Both the position numbers and the translations under genes were made by a program. Under the pieces are notes generated by a model. It had not been told where the DNA came from. It did no database searches and saw only the letters and a program-made list of their open reading frames with translations. Shown here one piece after another: positions 1-9,313 of a stretch of 64,000 nt of DNA (position 1 is the stretch's first letter; every line of letters starts with the position of its first letter). This stretch comes from Ga0077530 sp046293075 (GTDB lineage: Bacteria; Pseudomonadota; Alphaproteobacteria; Rhizobiales; Hyphomicrobiaceae). The stretch covers positions 30,011 through 94,010 of the forward strand of contig JBKBPL010000015.1 in the NCBI GenBank assembly GCA_046293075.1, written 5' to 3'.

Positions 1-3000
1 AGTTGGCAAGCTTGACGTGGCCGAAGCCGCGGATCTCCTCAGGGAGCCGCGCGAGCGCGACTGCTGTCGCGTGCGTCTCCTTGGAAAGCCGCCGCTCGAT
101 CTCACCGAGCATCGCCTCGTAGTCGAGGATCATCTGCCGCTCGAGCTTGCGCTCGCCCGTCATGCCGAAGATGTCCCAGCGTGTGCCGCGCAGACGCTTG
201 CCCTTCGCAAGGAGTCGGAACACCGGCATCATCCAGGCACCAAGACTGATCTTGCGCGGGTGGCCCGTGACCTTGTCGCGGAAGAACCAGGAGAGCAGCG
301 GCGGCGCTAGGTGGAACTCGAGCTTGTGGGTGCCATCGAAGGCATCCCTAATCGCCTGGGCAAGCCGCCCGTCCGAATGGAGGCGCGCGACCTCGTACTC
401 GTCCTTGTAGGCGAGCAGCTTGTAGTAGCCGGTGGCCACCGCCTCCGCGAGGCCCGACCCGCCGGGAACCTTCTCGGTCTCGATCTTGCGGAAGCGCTCC
501 ACCATGTCGCTGAAGCGCTTCGCCAGTGCCGCGTCCTGGTAGTCGGTCAGGTACTTGACCCGCGTTGCGATGGCATCGGCGAGCGTCGGCGCCGCCTTTG
601 CCACCCGCGGCTTCACGAGGCGCTCGATCGCCTTCATGTCGTGCGCGGCGAGCCGGCCAAAGCGGAAGGCCGAGCGGTTCATCTCGATGGCGGCGCCATT
701 GAGCTCGATGGCCTTCTCGATCGCTGCGGCCGACACCGGAACCTTGCCGTGCTGGTAGGCATAGCCGAGCATGAACATGTTCGAGGCGATCGAATCGGCG
801 AACAGCTTCACCGCGAGGTCGTGCGCATCGAGCGTGTGGAGAGCCCCCTTGCGAACGCGCTCCTCGATCGACCGCAGCAGCGCCGCCCCGGGCACCCTGA
901 GGTCCGGATTGCGCGTGAAATCCGCGGTCGGCATCTCGTGGGTCGAGGCAATGACGGCCGTGTGATCCGGCCGAATGGTCTCCAGCACCTTGTTCGAGGC
1001 GGTCACGACGAGATCGCAGCCGATGACGAGGTCGCTGCCCGCCGTGCCAATACGGATGGCGTGAATGTCATCGGCCGACTTCGCCACGCGAATGTGGCAC
1101 GCGACGGCGCCGCCCTTCTGCGCGAGGCCGGTCATGTCGATCGAGCCGAAACCTTTGCCGTCGATATGCGCGGCCTGGCCGAGCACCGCAGAAATGGTCA
1201 CCACGCCCGTACCGCCGACGCCGGTGACAATGATCGAATAGGGCTTCTCGAGATCCGGCTGCCTCGGCTCCGGCAAGCTCGCGAGCATCGTCGCGAGGCC
1301 GCCCTCACCAGCCGCACCCTTGGGCTTTCTTGGCACCGCGCCGTGCACGGTCACGAAGCTCGGGCAAAAGCCGTTGATGCAGGAGAAGTCCTTGTTGCAG
1401 GTCGACTGGTCTATGGCTCGCTTGGTGCCGAGCTCGGTCTCGAGCGGCACGATCGCGACGCAGTTCGACTTCACGCCACAGTCGCCGCACCCTTCACAAA
1501 CGGCGGGATTGATGAAGGCCCGTTTTACCGGATCGGGGAACGTGCCACGCTTGCGGCGGCGCCGCTTCTCGGCTGCACACGTCTGATCGTAGATCAGGGC
1601 CGTAACGCCGTCGATCTCGGAGAGCTCCTTCTGCACCTTCATCAGATCGCGGCGGTGATAGACGGGCGTCCCCGCGGGCAGGAAGCCCGAGGGATACTTG
1701 TGCGGCTCGTCGGTGACGACGACGAGCTTCTTCACGCCCTCGGCGAGCACCTGCGCGGCAATACGTCCGACTGTCGTGCCGCTTTCGAGCGACTGGCCGC
1801 CCGTCATCGCCACGGCGTCGTTGTAGAGGATCTTGTAGGTGATGTTGGTATTGGTCGCGACCGCAGCGCGGATCGCGAGGCTGCCTGAATGCAGGTACGT
1901 GCCATCGCCGAGATTCTGGAAGACATGCTTGCGCTTGGAGAAGGGCGCCTCGCCGACCCAGTTGGCCCCCTCGCCGCCCATGTGCGTCCACCCTTCTGTG
2001 GAGCGATCCATCCACTGCGCCATATAGTGGCAGCCGATGCCGGCATAGGCGCGCGAGCCTTGTGGCACGACGGTCGATGTGTTGTGCGGGCAGCCCGGGC
2101 AGAAGTACGGAATGCGGGTCGCCGCCTCGGTGCCGAGTGCCTTGTTGCCGCGCATCTTCTTCAGCCCGTCAACGCGCGCGCGGATGCCTTCATCGCAGCG
2201 CCCGGCGCGGATCAGGCGCTCGCCGAGCGCCAACGCAATCTCAGTCGGCTCGAGCGCCCCCTTGGCCGGAAACAGCCATTGCTCGTTCTCGTCCTTCTTG
2301 CCGAGCACCCGCGGACGGTCCGGCAAGTCGTAGAGCTGCTCCTTGACCTGCGTCTCGATGAGCGAGCGCTTCTCCTCGACGACGAGGATCAGATCGAGCC
2401 CTTCTGCGAAGCGCTTGACGCCCTCGGACTCGAGCGGCCAGGGCATGCCCACCTTGTAGAGGCGCAGACCGAGCTGATTGGCCTTGATCTCATCGATGCC
2501 GAGCTCTTCCATCGCCGCGCGGACATCAAGATAGCTCTTGCCGGTGGTGATGATGCCGATCTTGGCATCGGGGCCGCCGCTCGTGACCATGCGGTCGAGC
2601 TTGTTGGCGCGGGCAAATGCGAGGATCGCGGCGCGCTTGTAGTCATGGAGACGCGCCTCCTTGTCGAGCGCCTGGTCGCCGACGCGAATGTTGAGCCCGC
2701 CCGGGGGCATGACGAAATCGTCGGGGAGCTTGACCTGCACACGGTCGAGGCGGCCGTCCACCGTCGCGGTGGACTCGATGTTGTCCTTGACGCACTTGAT
2801 GCCGACCCAGACGCCGGCAAACCGCGAGAGCGCGATGCCGAGCAGGCCATAGTCGAGGATCTCCTGCACTCCCGCCGGGTTGAGTACCGGAATCATGGCG
2901 TCGACCATGGCGAACTCGGACTGATGGGCCGAGGTCGAGCTTTCGCAGGTGTGATCATCACCGAGGAGCGCCAGTACGCCGCCGTACTTGGACGTGCCGG

Positions 3001-3394
3001 CGTGGTTCGCGTGGCGGAAGACGTCGCCCGTGCGGTCGACGCCGGGTCCCTTTCCGTACCAGACGCCGAACACGCCGTCGTACTTGCCGTCGCCGCGCAT
3101 TTCGGCCTGCTGCGTGCCCCAGATGGCGGTGGCGGCAATGTCCTCGTTCAGGCCGGCGTTGAAGACCACGTTATGCTTGGCCAGCAGGTGGCGGGCCCGC
3201 AGCATGGCGCCTTCGAGCCCGGCAATCGGCGAGCCGCGGTAGCCGCTGACGTACCCGGCCGTATTGAGGCCTGCCTGCTTGTCGCGGGCCTGCTGCATCA
3301 TCACCAGCCGCACGATCGCCTGCGCGCCGGTCAGGAGCTGGTGGGTGTCATTCAGATCGAATTTGTCGTCGAGGGTCGGGCTGCTCTTGACCAT
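1..3394 (-). CDS. Fused indolepyruvate (arylpyruvate) ferredoxin oxidoreductase, 3' end cut by window edge
   Basis: This enzyme oxidatively decarboxylates arylpyruvates to aryl-acetyl-CoA and passes the electrons to ferredoxin; in the one-chain form the alpha and beta parts are fused. About 1131 residues are present and no stop is reached; family members are near 1150-1170, so only the last few tens are missing. The N-terminal part has the family stretch GYRGSPIAGLE. The TPP-binding half follows (PGCPHN, then GGEGANW). Around residues 625-680 is a Cys cluster (CEGCGDCGVKSNC) typical of the Fe-S region, followed by the gamma-type domain (GVGGTGVVT). The ATG at 3394 is preceded by AGAGGTG. An FNR-type box lies about 120 bp upstream. 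The product could feed phenylacetyl-CoA to the Paa enzymes encoded 7-17 kb away; that link is inference. Confidence 0.93.
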   Translation of the reverse strand, partial: MVKSSPTLDDKFDLNDTHQLLTGAQAIVRLVMMQQARDKQAGLNTAGYVSGYRGSPIAGLEGAMLRARHLLAKHNVVFNAGLNEDIAATAIWGTQQAEMRGDGKYDGVFGVWYGKGPGVDRTGDVFRHANHAGTSKYGGVLALLGDDHTCESSTSAHQSEFAMVDAMIPVLNPAGVQEILDYGLLGIALSRFAGVWVGIKCVKDNIESTATVDGRLDRVQVKLPDDFVMPPGGLNIRVGDQALDKEARLHDYKRAAILAFARANKLDRMVTSGGPDAKIGIITTGKSYLDVRAAMEELGIDEIKANQLGLRLYKVGMPWPLESEGVKRFAEGLDLILVVEEKRSLIETQVKEQLYDLPDRPRVLGKKDENEQWLFPAKGALEPTEIALALGERLIRAGRCDEGIRARVDGLKKMRGNKALGTEAATRIPYFCPGCPHNTSTVVPQGSRAYAGIGCHYMAQWMDRSTEGWTHMGGEGANWVGEAPFSKRKHVFQNLGDGTYLHSGSLAIRAAVATNTNITYKILYNDAVAMTGGQSLESGTTVGRIAAQVLAEGVKKLVVVTDEPHKYPSGFLPAGTPVYHRRDLMKVQKELSEIDGVTALIYDQTCAAEKRRRRKRGTFPDPVKRAFINPAVCEGCGDCGVKSNCVAIVPLETELGTKRAIDQSTCNKDFSCINGFCPSFVTVHGAVPRKPKGAAGEGGLATMLASLPEPRQPDLEKPYSIIVTGVGGTGVVTISAVLGQAAHIDGKGFGSIDMTGLAQKGGAVACHIRVAKSADDIHAIRIGTAGSDLVIGCDLVVTASNKVLETIRPDHTAVIASTHEMPTADFTRNPDLRVPGAALLRSIEERVRKGALHTLDAHDLAVKLFADSIASNMFMLGYAYQHGKVPVSAAAIEKAIELNGAAIEMNRSAFRFGRLAAHDMKAIERLVKPRVAKAAPTLADAIATRVKYLTDYQDAALAKRFSDMVERFRKIETEKVPGGSGLAEAVATGYYKLLAYKDEYEVARLHSDGRLAQAIRDAFDGTHKLEFHLAPPLLSWFFRDKVTGHPRKISLGAWMMPVFRLLAKGKRLRGTRWDIFGMTGERKLERQMILDYEAMLGEIERRLSKETHATAVALARLPEEIRGFGHVKLAN

Positions 3395-3493
3395 AAAGAT
3401 CACCTCTTGGGCAGCGGCCCCGTCCAAACCACGCATCACAGCGCGGGCGGGAGCTTCGGGGCGCATCGCCTCCGGAAGCCGGGCGATGCATTG

Positions 3494-3508
3494 GTCAGCA
3501 ATGCTGAC
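3494..3508. promoter_or_regulatory. Perfect 15-bp palindrome upstream of the oxidoreductase gene
   Basis: GTCAGCA-N1-TGCTGAC is a perfect inverted repeat in the leader of the oxidoreductase gene, 7 bp from the FNR-type box. It is the size of a dimer-binding site. No regulator gene is adjacent, so the binding protein is unknown; AsnC/Lrp-family regulators often accompany such genes, but that is only a suggestion. Confidence 0.4.
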
Positions 3509-3515
3509 ATAGTTT

Positions 3516-3529
3516 TTGATCTGGATCAA
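3516..3529. promoter_or_regulatory. FNR/FixK-type box
   Basis: TTGATCTGGATCAA matches the FNR/FixK consensus TTGAT-N4-ATCAA in all ten defined positions. It lies between the terminator of the 3681-3944 gene and the oxidoreductase start at 3394, so the oxidoreductase is the only plausible target. Oxygen-responsive control fits an oxygen-sensitive, ferredoxin-dependent enzyme. Confidence 0.7.
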
Positions 3530-3616
3530 ACATCGCGATCGACTGCCCGCCATTCAAGGCCGCAGGGGCGACGGACGGGGCCTTACCCGCCATCAATTCG
3601 TGCGGTAAGGCCGCAA

Positions 3617-3654
3617 TGAAAGAAAAGCCGCCGGAGCTCGCACCGGCGGCTTCC
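3617..3654 (-). terminator. Rho-independent terminator of the repeat-protein gene
   Basis: On the minus strand a 10-bp stem (AAGCCGCCGG pairing with CCGGCGGCTT, arms 3643-3652 and 3625-3634) is followed by TTTTCTTTC. It lies 27 bp past the stop at 3681. Confidence 0.75.
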
Positions 3655-3680
3655 GCCTCACGGCTATCGAGCGTCGGTGT

Positions 3681-3944
3681 CTATTTCTTGCCGGGGCGCT
3701 GCGTCAGGGCCGACGCGGCCGCCGTCTTGGCTTCCTTGCTCGCCTTGGGGTCCTTCAGCACCTTCGCCGCCGCGCTCGCGGCCTTGGCGCTGGTGACTTC
3801 CTTGCTCTTGCTCTGCGTCAGCGTCGAGGCCGCCGCCGTCTTGGCCTCCTTGCTGGCCTTGGGGTCCTTCAGAACCTTCGCCGCCGCAGCCGCCGCCTTG
3901 CTGCTTGTGCCCTCGGTCTTCGCCTTCGCTGCTTTCGCTGCCAT
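3681..3944 (-). CDS. Small Lys/Ala-rich protein with two near-identical 29-residue repeats
   Basis: The 87-residue, strongly basic protein of unknown function is almost entirely K, A, S and T. Residues 16-44 and 54-82 are the same unit (core AKVLKDPKASKEAKTAAAS), 27 of 29 identical, and the duplication is visible in the DNA with a 114-bp period. The composition resembles histone-H1-like tails and other alphaproteobacterial Lys/Ala-rich proteins, so nucleic-acid or envelope association is possible but unproven. There is no signal peptide or membrane segment. The ATG at 3944 has GGAGGG eight bases upstream; a longer frame to 3983 lacks a ribosome site. A good terminator follows, so it is monocistronic. 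Confidence 0.75.
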   Translation of the reverse strand: MAAKAAKAKTEGTSSKAAAAAAKVLKDPKASKEAKTAAASTLTQSKSKEVTSAKAASAAAKVLKDPKASKEAKTAAASALTQRPGKK

Positions 3945-4177
3945 TTCAGTTCCCTCCGGGGATTGGCAAACGGGACCATTCACAGTTCCATCAGTAAACG
4001 AATTCGCCGAATCACGTAATGGGCTTCAATCGGGCGCAAGCGCGATTTCCGCATCGGACTTGATGTGTTGCCGGCGAAGGCACCGCCGTGCCTGCCTCGT
4101 GCGCGCGGCAATTGACAGCGGCCGCAGCACCGCGCCAAAAGCGGCCACCCCATCAATGGCATTCTGAGGAGCCCGCC

Positions 4178-5020
<843 letters not shown>

Positions 5021-5029
5021 GGCGCCGGC

Positions 5030-5638
5030 TCACTTCTTCTTCGGGGCGGCGGGCGCCTTCTTGGTGGCCGCCGCCTCCTTCTCGGGCGGCGCATCCAGGT
5101 TCACATACGCGAGGATGCTCTCGCGGATCTTGGTCTTCTGCTCGTCGCTGCACTTGCCCTCGCCGGGCTTGATGGGCTCGAGGAACACCTTGAGATCACC
5201 GTCCTTCTCCTCGACCCTGAGCTTGCCGGCGACGGCGTGAATGGTCATGCGGTGCAGGGTGGTGATGTAGAGGAGCTGCTGGTCAGTCCATTTCTTCTTG
5301 ACGATCTCCCGCCGCATGAGGGTGTCGTAGTTGGCCTGCTGCTCCTCCCACAGCTCGCAGACCTGCGCCTGGGCGGAGCTGTACGCGACGCGGATGATGT
5401 CGCGTCCGTTTTCCACAGGCACGATGTTGCCTTCGCGCTTCGACTTGTCGACCTCGATGACCTTGCCATCGGGCGTCGTGAATTTGCTCGGCAGGATTTG
5501 CCACGCATACTCCATCAGCGTGTGTACGGACTTGTCGCTGAGCTTGCCCTGGCTCTGGGCCTCGGCGCCGGCTGCCAACCCCGCTAACGCGACCATGCCG
5601 GCAAGCGCACCTTTCAACGTCGTCGAAGCCATTCTCAT
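5030..5638 (-). CDS. Secreted protein of unknown function
   Basis: The 202-residue product begins with a clear Sec signal peptide (residues 1 to about 28, hydrophobic core ALAGMVALAGLAAG, likely cleavage after AEA). The mature part is mixed-charge with no membrane segment, a single Cys near CELWEEQQ, and a Lys/Ala/Pro tail (KKAPAAPKKK). It looks like one of the conserved periplasmic proteins of Rhizobiales, but I do not recognise a domain. Two starts six bases apart (5638 and 5632) are served by the same GAGG. It converges on dapD with nine bases between the genes, so the two probably share termination signals. Confidence 0.75.
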   Translation of the reverse strand: MRMASTTLKGALAGMVALAGLAAGAEAQSQGKLSDKSVHTLMEYAWQILPSKFTTPDGKVIEVDKSKREGNIVPVENGRDIIRVAYSSAQAQVCELWEEQQANYDTLMRREIVKKKWTDQQLLYITTLHRMTIHAVAGKLRVEEKDGDLKVFLEPIKPGEGKCSDEQKTKIRESILAYVNLDAPPEKEAAATKKAPAAPKKK

Positions 5639-5784
5639 CACCTCAGCCCCTCGATAGCCACAGCACGCACCCGTCAACGCCTGCCATGGCGGATACGGCA
5701 GCGCTGTCGATCGTCCCGAGCAGCGCGGCTGCGGGACCAGCCCCCAATAGCGAAGCGCATCGCTCGGCTGCAAGTTGGGCAAAC

Positions 5785-7053
5785 TTATGGCGCCTTTCGC
5801 GCTCGCCCTTTTCCCTGTGCCAAAGCGGCTACAATGCCTCTCAGCGTGCGCACCTCCTGCTCGGTCGCCCCCATCCGGGCAAGCATGGATCTGATGTTTC
5901 GCACCATGGTCTGGCGCTTTTCCGGCGGGTTGAAAAAACCAAGCCGTTCAAGCTCGCCTTCAAGATGCTCGTAGAGCCCGAGGAGTTCCGCCTTCGTTGC
6001 CGGCCGGCTGGCACCGACATTGAGACCGGGCGCCAGCGGCGTCTCGTACGTCGTGACGCGGCCGAGGCTCGCCCGCGCGTGCTGGCGCATCCACTCATAG
6101 CCAACGAGCAGCACGGCCTGGGCGAGATTGAGCGAGGCGAATCGCGCATTGACCGGGATCATCACGACCGCGTCACAGAGCGCCACCTCATCCGTTTCGA
6201 GGCCGTTGCGCTCGCGGCCGAACAGAATCCCGCAGCGTTGCCCCTCCGCAATCCGCCGGCGCATCTCGGCCACGGCCTGCTCCGGCGTGAGCACCGGCTT
6301 CCTCAAGTCGCGCTGGCGCGCCGTGGTGGCGGCCACCCAGTTGAGGTCGCCGATCGCCTCGGAAAGCGTGCCATGGGCGACACTGTCATCGACGACATAG
6401 TTCGCCCCTGAAGCAGCAATCCGCGCCTTCTCGTTCGGCCAGCCGTCGCGGGGCGCGATCAACCGCAGCTCGTCGAGGCCGGTGTTCGCCATCGCGCGCG
6501 CCACCATGCCGATGTTGTCGGCGAGCTGCGGCTCCATCAGCAGCACCGCCGGGGCCTCGCCGCCCGCGAACGGCGCCCCATGGATATGGGCGCGGCGGAT
6601 GCCGTGGCGAAGCTTGCGGATGACGCGGCGGGCCCAGAACCAATAGCCCTCGCCAGCCCAGTCGCGCGCCAGGACCTCGAGCGAGGGCGCCGTCGCGACG
6701 CCCTCACCGGGGCCCTCAATCCTCAGCGCCCCCTCACCGATGACGATCTCACGGTGACGCCGCGCGAGCGCATCGACCGACGTGATGCCGTCCGCCTCCG
6801 TCCGGCGCCTGCAGCCGGGACAGGTTGCGTGGTCCCGCTCGCACTTGAGCTCTGCACAGTAGACGAGCACGGGCTCGAGCGTACTGCGGTCGAGCCCATC
6901 GATAGCCAGCGCCGCAAGCCCTTGATCGATGCTGCGCTCATGCACGGCGGCAACGATCTCGGCGACCGGCCGCCCGGCAGGCGCAAGGATCGGCACAGGC
7001 CGTCCGTCGTGCTTCTCAATAGCAATACCGACGGGCAAATGTATGTTCTCCAC
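5785..7053 (-). CDS. trmJ: tRNA (cytidine/uridine-2'-O)-methyltransferase TrmJ-like, with an N-terminal Cys-rich extension
   Basis: Residues from about 160 form a SpoU/TrmD-fold (SPOUT) methyltransferase. LLMEPQLADNIGMVARAMANTG is read at its start, with RLIAPRDGWPNEKA, then FGRERNGL and the knot motif NLAQAVLLVGYEW, as in TrmJ, which methylates position 32 of tRNAs with SAM. The usual length is near 250; this frame is 422. The extra N-terminal part has C66-X4-C71-X6-C78-X2-C81, a possible metal site, and its codons are as GC3-rich as the rest. The start is uncertain: GTG at 7053, or TTG at 7038 with GGAG eight bases upstream. Neither gives a short TrmJ. Confidence 0.88.
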   Translation of the reverse strand: MENIHLPVGIAIEKHDGRPVPILAPAGRPVAEIVAAVHERSIDQGLAALAIDGLDRSTLEPVLVYCAELKCERDHATCPGCRRRTEADGITSVDALARRHREIVIGEGALRIEGPGEGVATAPSLEVLARDWAGEGYWFWARRVIRKLRHGIRRAHIHGAPFAGGEAPAVLLMEPQLADNIGMVARAMANTGLDELRLIAPRDGWPNEKARIAASGANYVVDDSVAHGTLSEAIGDLNWVAATTARQRDLRKPVLTPEQAVAEMRRRIAEGQRCGILFGRERNGLETDEVALCDAVVMIPVNARFASLNLAQAVLLVGYEWMRQHARASLGRVTTYETPLAPGLNVGASRPATKAELLGLYEHLEGELERLGFFNPPEKRQTMVRNIRSMLARMGATEQEVRTLRGIVAALAQGKGRARKAP

Positions 7054-7206
7054 AAACTTCGCACCCGGCCGCAGCGCGGCACGGACCTCCGTGCGCGCTT
7101 ATAGCCGCTTGTTCGGGCGCCGTCCCGCGGACGTGACGGCAGCTCGGTCGCGAGAGAACGTCCTTGATTGCGGGCCCCCGGTCCCCTATACGGGGCGGCG
7201 AGCGCT

Positions 7207-7281
7207 GCCCCGTTCGTCTAGCGGTCAGGACGTCAGCCTCTCACGTTGAAAACAGGGGTTCGATTCCCCTACGGGGCGCCA
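7207..7281 (+). tRNA. tRNA-Glu (anticodon CTC)
   Basis: The cloverleaf folds fully. The acceptor stem GCCCCGT pairs with ACGGGGC, the D arm is GTC/GAC, the anticodon stem is TCAGC/GTTGA with loop CTCTCAC (anticodon CTC), and the T arm is AGGGG/CCCCT with loop TTCGATT. The encoded CCA ends at 7281. Confidence 0.96.
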
Positions 7282-7446
7282 ATTTTGCGAACAAGACCGC
7301 GAACGCCGGCCGTAGGGCCGCCGACGGCGAGGGCAGCTTGCCTGAGCGCCTCCTTGCGGCCGATCATGCGAATCGGGCCCTCATCCACCTCAACCCGGTC
7401 GATGAGCGCGGGGGGCGACGGGGCGGCCTCTTAAGGCGGCGAGATG

Positions 7447-7638
7447 TCAAAGCCTGCCGCCAGCCGCGCGGATGGCCTCCCGCAGCACGTTGCGATCGCC
7501 GATCTGGTTGGCCAGGATGAGGATAAGCTTTGCATTCATCAGCTCAGCCTCCTCTTCGGTCATGTCGCGCTGGGAATCAATCAGCTCCTGATAGAAGCTA
7601 TCAGGATCGGCGATGTTGGGTGCCGTCGTGAGCGTCAT
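7447..7638 (-). CDS. DUF2783 small protein
   Basis: The 63-residue acidic protein has the pattern DPDSFYQELIDSQ ... LMNAKLILILANQIGD ... LREAI, as in the DUF2783 family commonly encoded beside aromatic FAD monooxygenases. Its function is not established. It starts 12 bases after the stop of the FAD monooxygenase and is the last gene of a three-gene minus-strand operon (9850 to 7447). An accessory role with the hydroxylase is suggested only by this linkage. Confidence 0.75.
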   Translation of the reverse strand: MTLTTAPNIADPDSFYQELIDSQRDMTEEEAELMNAKLILILANQIGDRNVLREAIRAAGGRL

Positions 7639-7650
7639 GGCATGGGCCCT

Positions 7651-9261
7651 TCAATGACCGGTGGCGCGCGCGAGTGCAGCCTTGATGGCCGTCTCGTCGA
7701 AGGCCCGCCAGCGCGCGGCGACGTGCTGGTCGGGCCGGATCAGGTAGGTCGTGCCGGGCTGGGCATCGTAGCGCTCAGCGAGGATGCCCTCCTCATCGGA
7801 AAGGTCGCCGCCGACGCTCATCACGCGCGCCGCGATATTGCCAAGGACGACGCGCTCCAGCGGTGGCCGCGGGCTGAACACCAGCACGACGAAGCCATCG
7901 CCGAGGGCGTTGAGGAGCCAGGTCTTGCGCCCACCGCGCGTGACCGGCGCGTCAGCGCAGTTCGTGCCCGGGCGCATGCTGCCCGCGAACGGCGACGCGT
8001 CGGGCGTGTTGAGCGACGACGACAGATAGGGCGTCGGGCTTGACAGCCGGCCACTGTTGACGAGGGGCCGGGCAAAGGCGTTGGCGACCGCCAGCTCGAG
8101 CACGGCGTCGCGGAACCGCCGGCTGGTAGTGCTCTTGGGCGTGATGAAGTCGGTCGATCGCGTCGAGTTCAAGAGGTTGTCGTCGGCGGCAACTGCCCGC
8201 TCCTCATGATAGCTGTCGATCAGGCTGAGGGGCGCATCGCCGTCCATGACCAGCTTGAGCTTCCAGGCGAGGTTGTCGGTATCCTGCACGCCCGTGTTGG
8301 CGCCGCGCGCGCCGAACGGCGAGACCTGATGGGCGGCATCGCCGGCGAACAGGACCCGGCCATAGCGGAACTTGTCGATGCGCCGGCAAGCGAACTGGTA
8401 AATGGATACCCACTCGAGCTCGAACTCGCGGTCGTCGCCGAGCATGGCCTTGATGCGCGGGATGACGTTCTCCGGCTTCCTCTCCTCCGCTGGATCGCAA
8501 TTCCAGCCGAGCTGGAAGTCGATGCGAAAGACGTTGTCGGCCTGCCGATGCAGGAGAACCGACTGGCCGCGGTGAAACGGTGGGTCGAACCAGAACCAGC
8601 GCTCCGGAGGGAAGTCCGCCTTCATCACGACGTCGGCGATCAGGAAGCGGTCCTGAAAGAAATGCCCGGTGAACTCCGCGCCGACCATCTTGCGCAGGTC
8701 GCTGTTGGCGCCGTCGCAGGCGATGACCCAATCGGCCTCCATCGTGAATAGGCCGTCGGGCGTCTCCACCGTGAGCGCGGCGTGATCGCCGGCCTGCCTG
8801 AGGCTGATGACCTTGTGCTTCCAGCGCAGATCGACGCGTTCCGAGCGCTTGCACGCAGCGATCAGGTACTCTTCAAGATAGTACTGCTGCAAGTTGATCA
8901 TCGCCGGCATCTTGTGGCCGGGCTCGGGCAGCAGATCGAACTGGTAGGACAGCCGGTCCTTGAAGAAGACCTTGCCGACCTTCCAGCTCACGCCCTTCTC
9001 GATCATCGGCGCGGCGCAGCCGAGCCGATCCCAGATCTCCAGCGGACGCTTGGCGTAACACACCGCGCGCGAGCCGATGCTGACGGTATCGTTGTCGTCG
9101 AGCACAACGACCGGGACGCCGCGCGTTGCAAGATCGAGGGCGGCGGTAAGGCCGATGGGGCCCGCGCCCACGACGACGACGGGATGGCGCCTGACCTCGC
9201 CGGAGCGCTGCTCCGGCGAAGGAACGTAGGTGAACTTTGGGTAGCTGTAGGTCTTCAGCAT
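7651..9261 (-). CDS. FAD-dependent aromatic monooxygenase (3-(3-hydroxyphenyl)propionate hydroxylase type)
   Basis: This class A flavoprotein hydroxylase would add one oxygen atom to an aromatic ring using NAD(P)H. The 536-residue protein has the FAD-binding GAGPIGLTAALDLA near residue 38, the DG motif around VIACDGANSDLR, and the second FAD motif GRVLFAGDAAHQVSPFGARGANTG, read as a continuous block. The C-terminal thioredoxin-like domain is typical of the phenol-hydroxylase/MhpA group. The substrate cannot be fixed from sequence; PheA/MhpA-like or resorcinol-type acids are plausible. The ATG at 9261 follows GGAGG, and a longer frame to 9336 overlaps the upstream gene. It sits between the VOC gene and DUF2783 and is probably controlled by the MarR regulator. 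Confidence 0.9.
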   Translation of the reverse strand: MLKTYSYPKFTYVPSPEQRSGEVRRHPVVVVGAGPIGLTAALDLATRGVPVVVLDDNDTVSIGSRAVCYAKRPLEIWDRLGCAAPMIEKGVSWKVGKVFFKDRLSYQFDLLPEPGHKMPAMINLQQYYLEEYLIAACKRSERVDLRWKHKVISLRQAGDHAALTVETPDGLFTMEADWVIACDGANSDLRKMVGAEFTGHFFQDRFLIADVVMKADFPPERWFWFDPPFHRGQSVLLHRQADNVFRIDFQLGWNCDPAEERKPENVIPRIKAMLGDDREFELEWVSIYQFACRRIDKFRYGRVLFAGDAAHQVSPFGARGANTGVQDTDNLAWKLKLVMDGDAPLSLIDSYHEERAVAADDNLLNSTRSTDFITPKSTTSRRFRDAVLELAVANAFARPLVNSGRLSSPTPYLSSSLNTPDASPFAGSMRPGTNCADAPVTRGGRKTWLLNALGDGFVVLVFSPRPPLERVVLGNIAARVMSVGGDLSDEEGILAERYDAQPGTTYLIRPDQHVAARWRAFDETAIKAALARATGH

Positions 9262-9313
9262 GCTCCTCCCCCAGCGCGTGGCCGCAACAGGTTCACGGCG
9301 TTGGCCTCCGGGC

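Noticed and set aside
311..3619. Long plus-strand open frames (311-1888 and 1889-3619) opposite the oxidoreductase
   Set aside because: They are antisense to a gene with clear motifs throughout and encode Arg/His-rich sequence typical of GC-rich shadow frames.
3681..3944. CRISPR-like direct repeats
   Set aside because: There are just two long repeats and they are in frame within a protein-coding gene; there are no spacers or cas genes.
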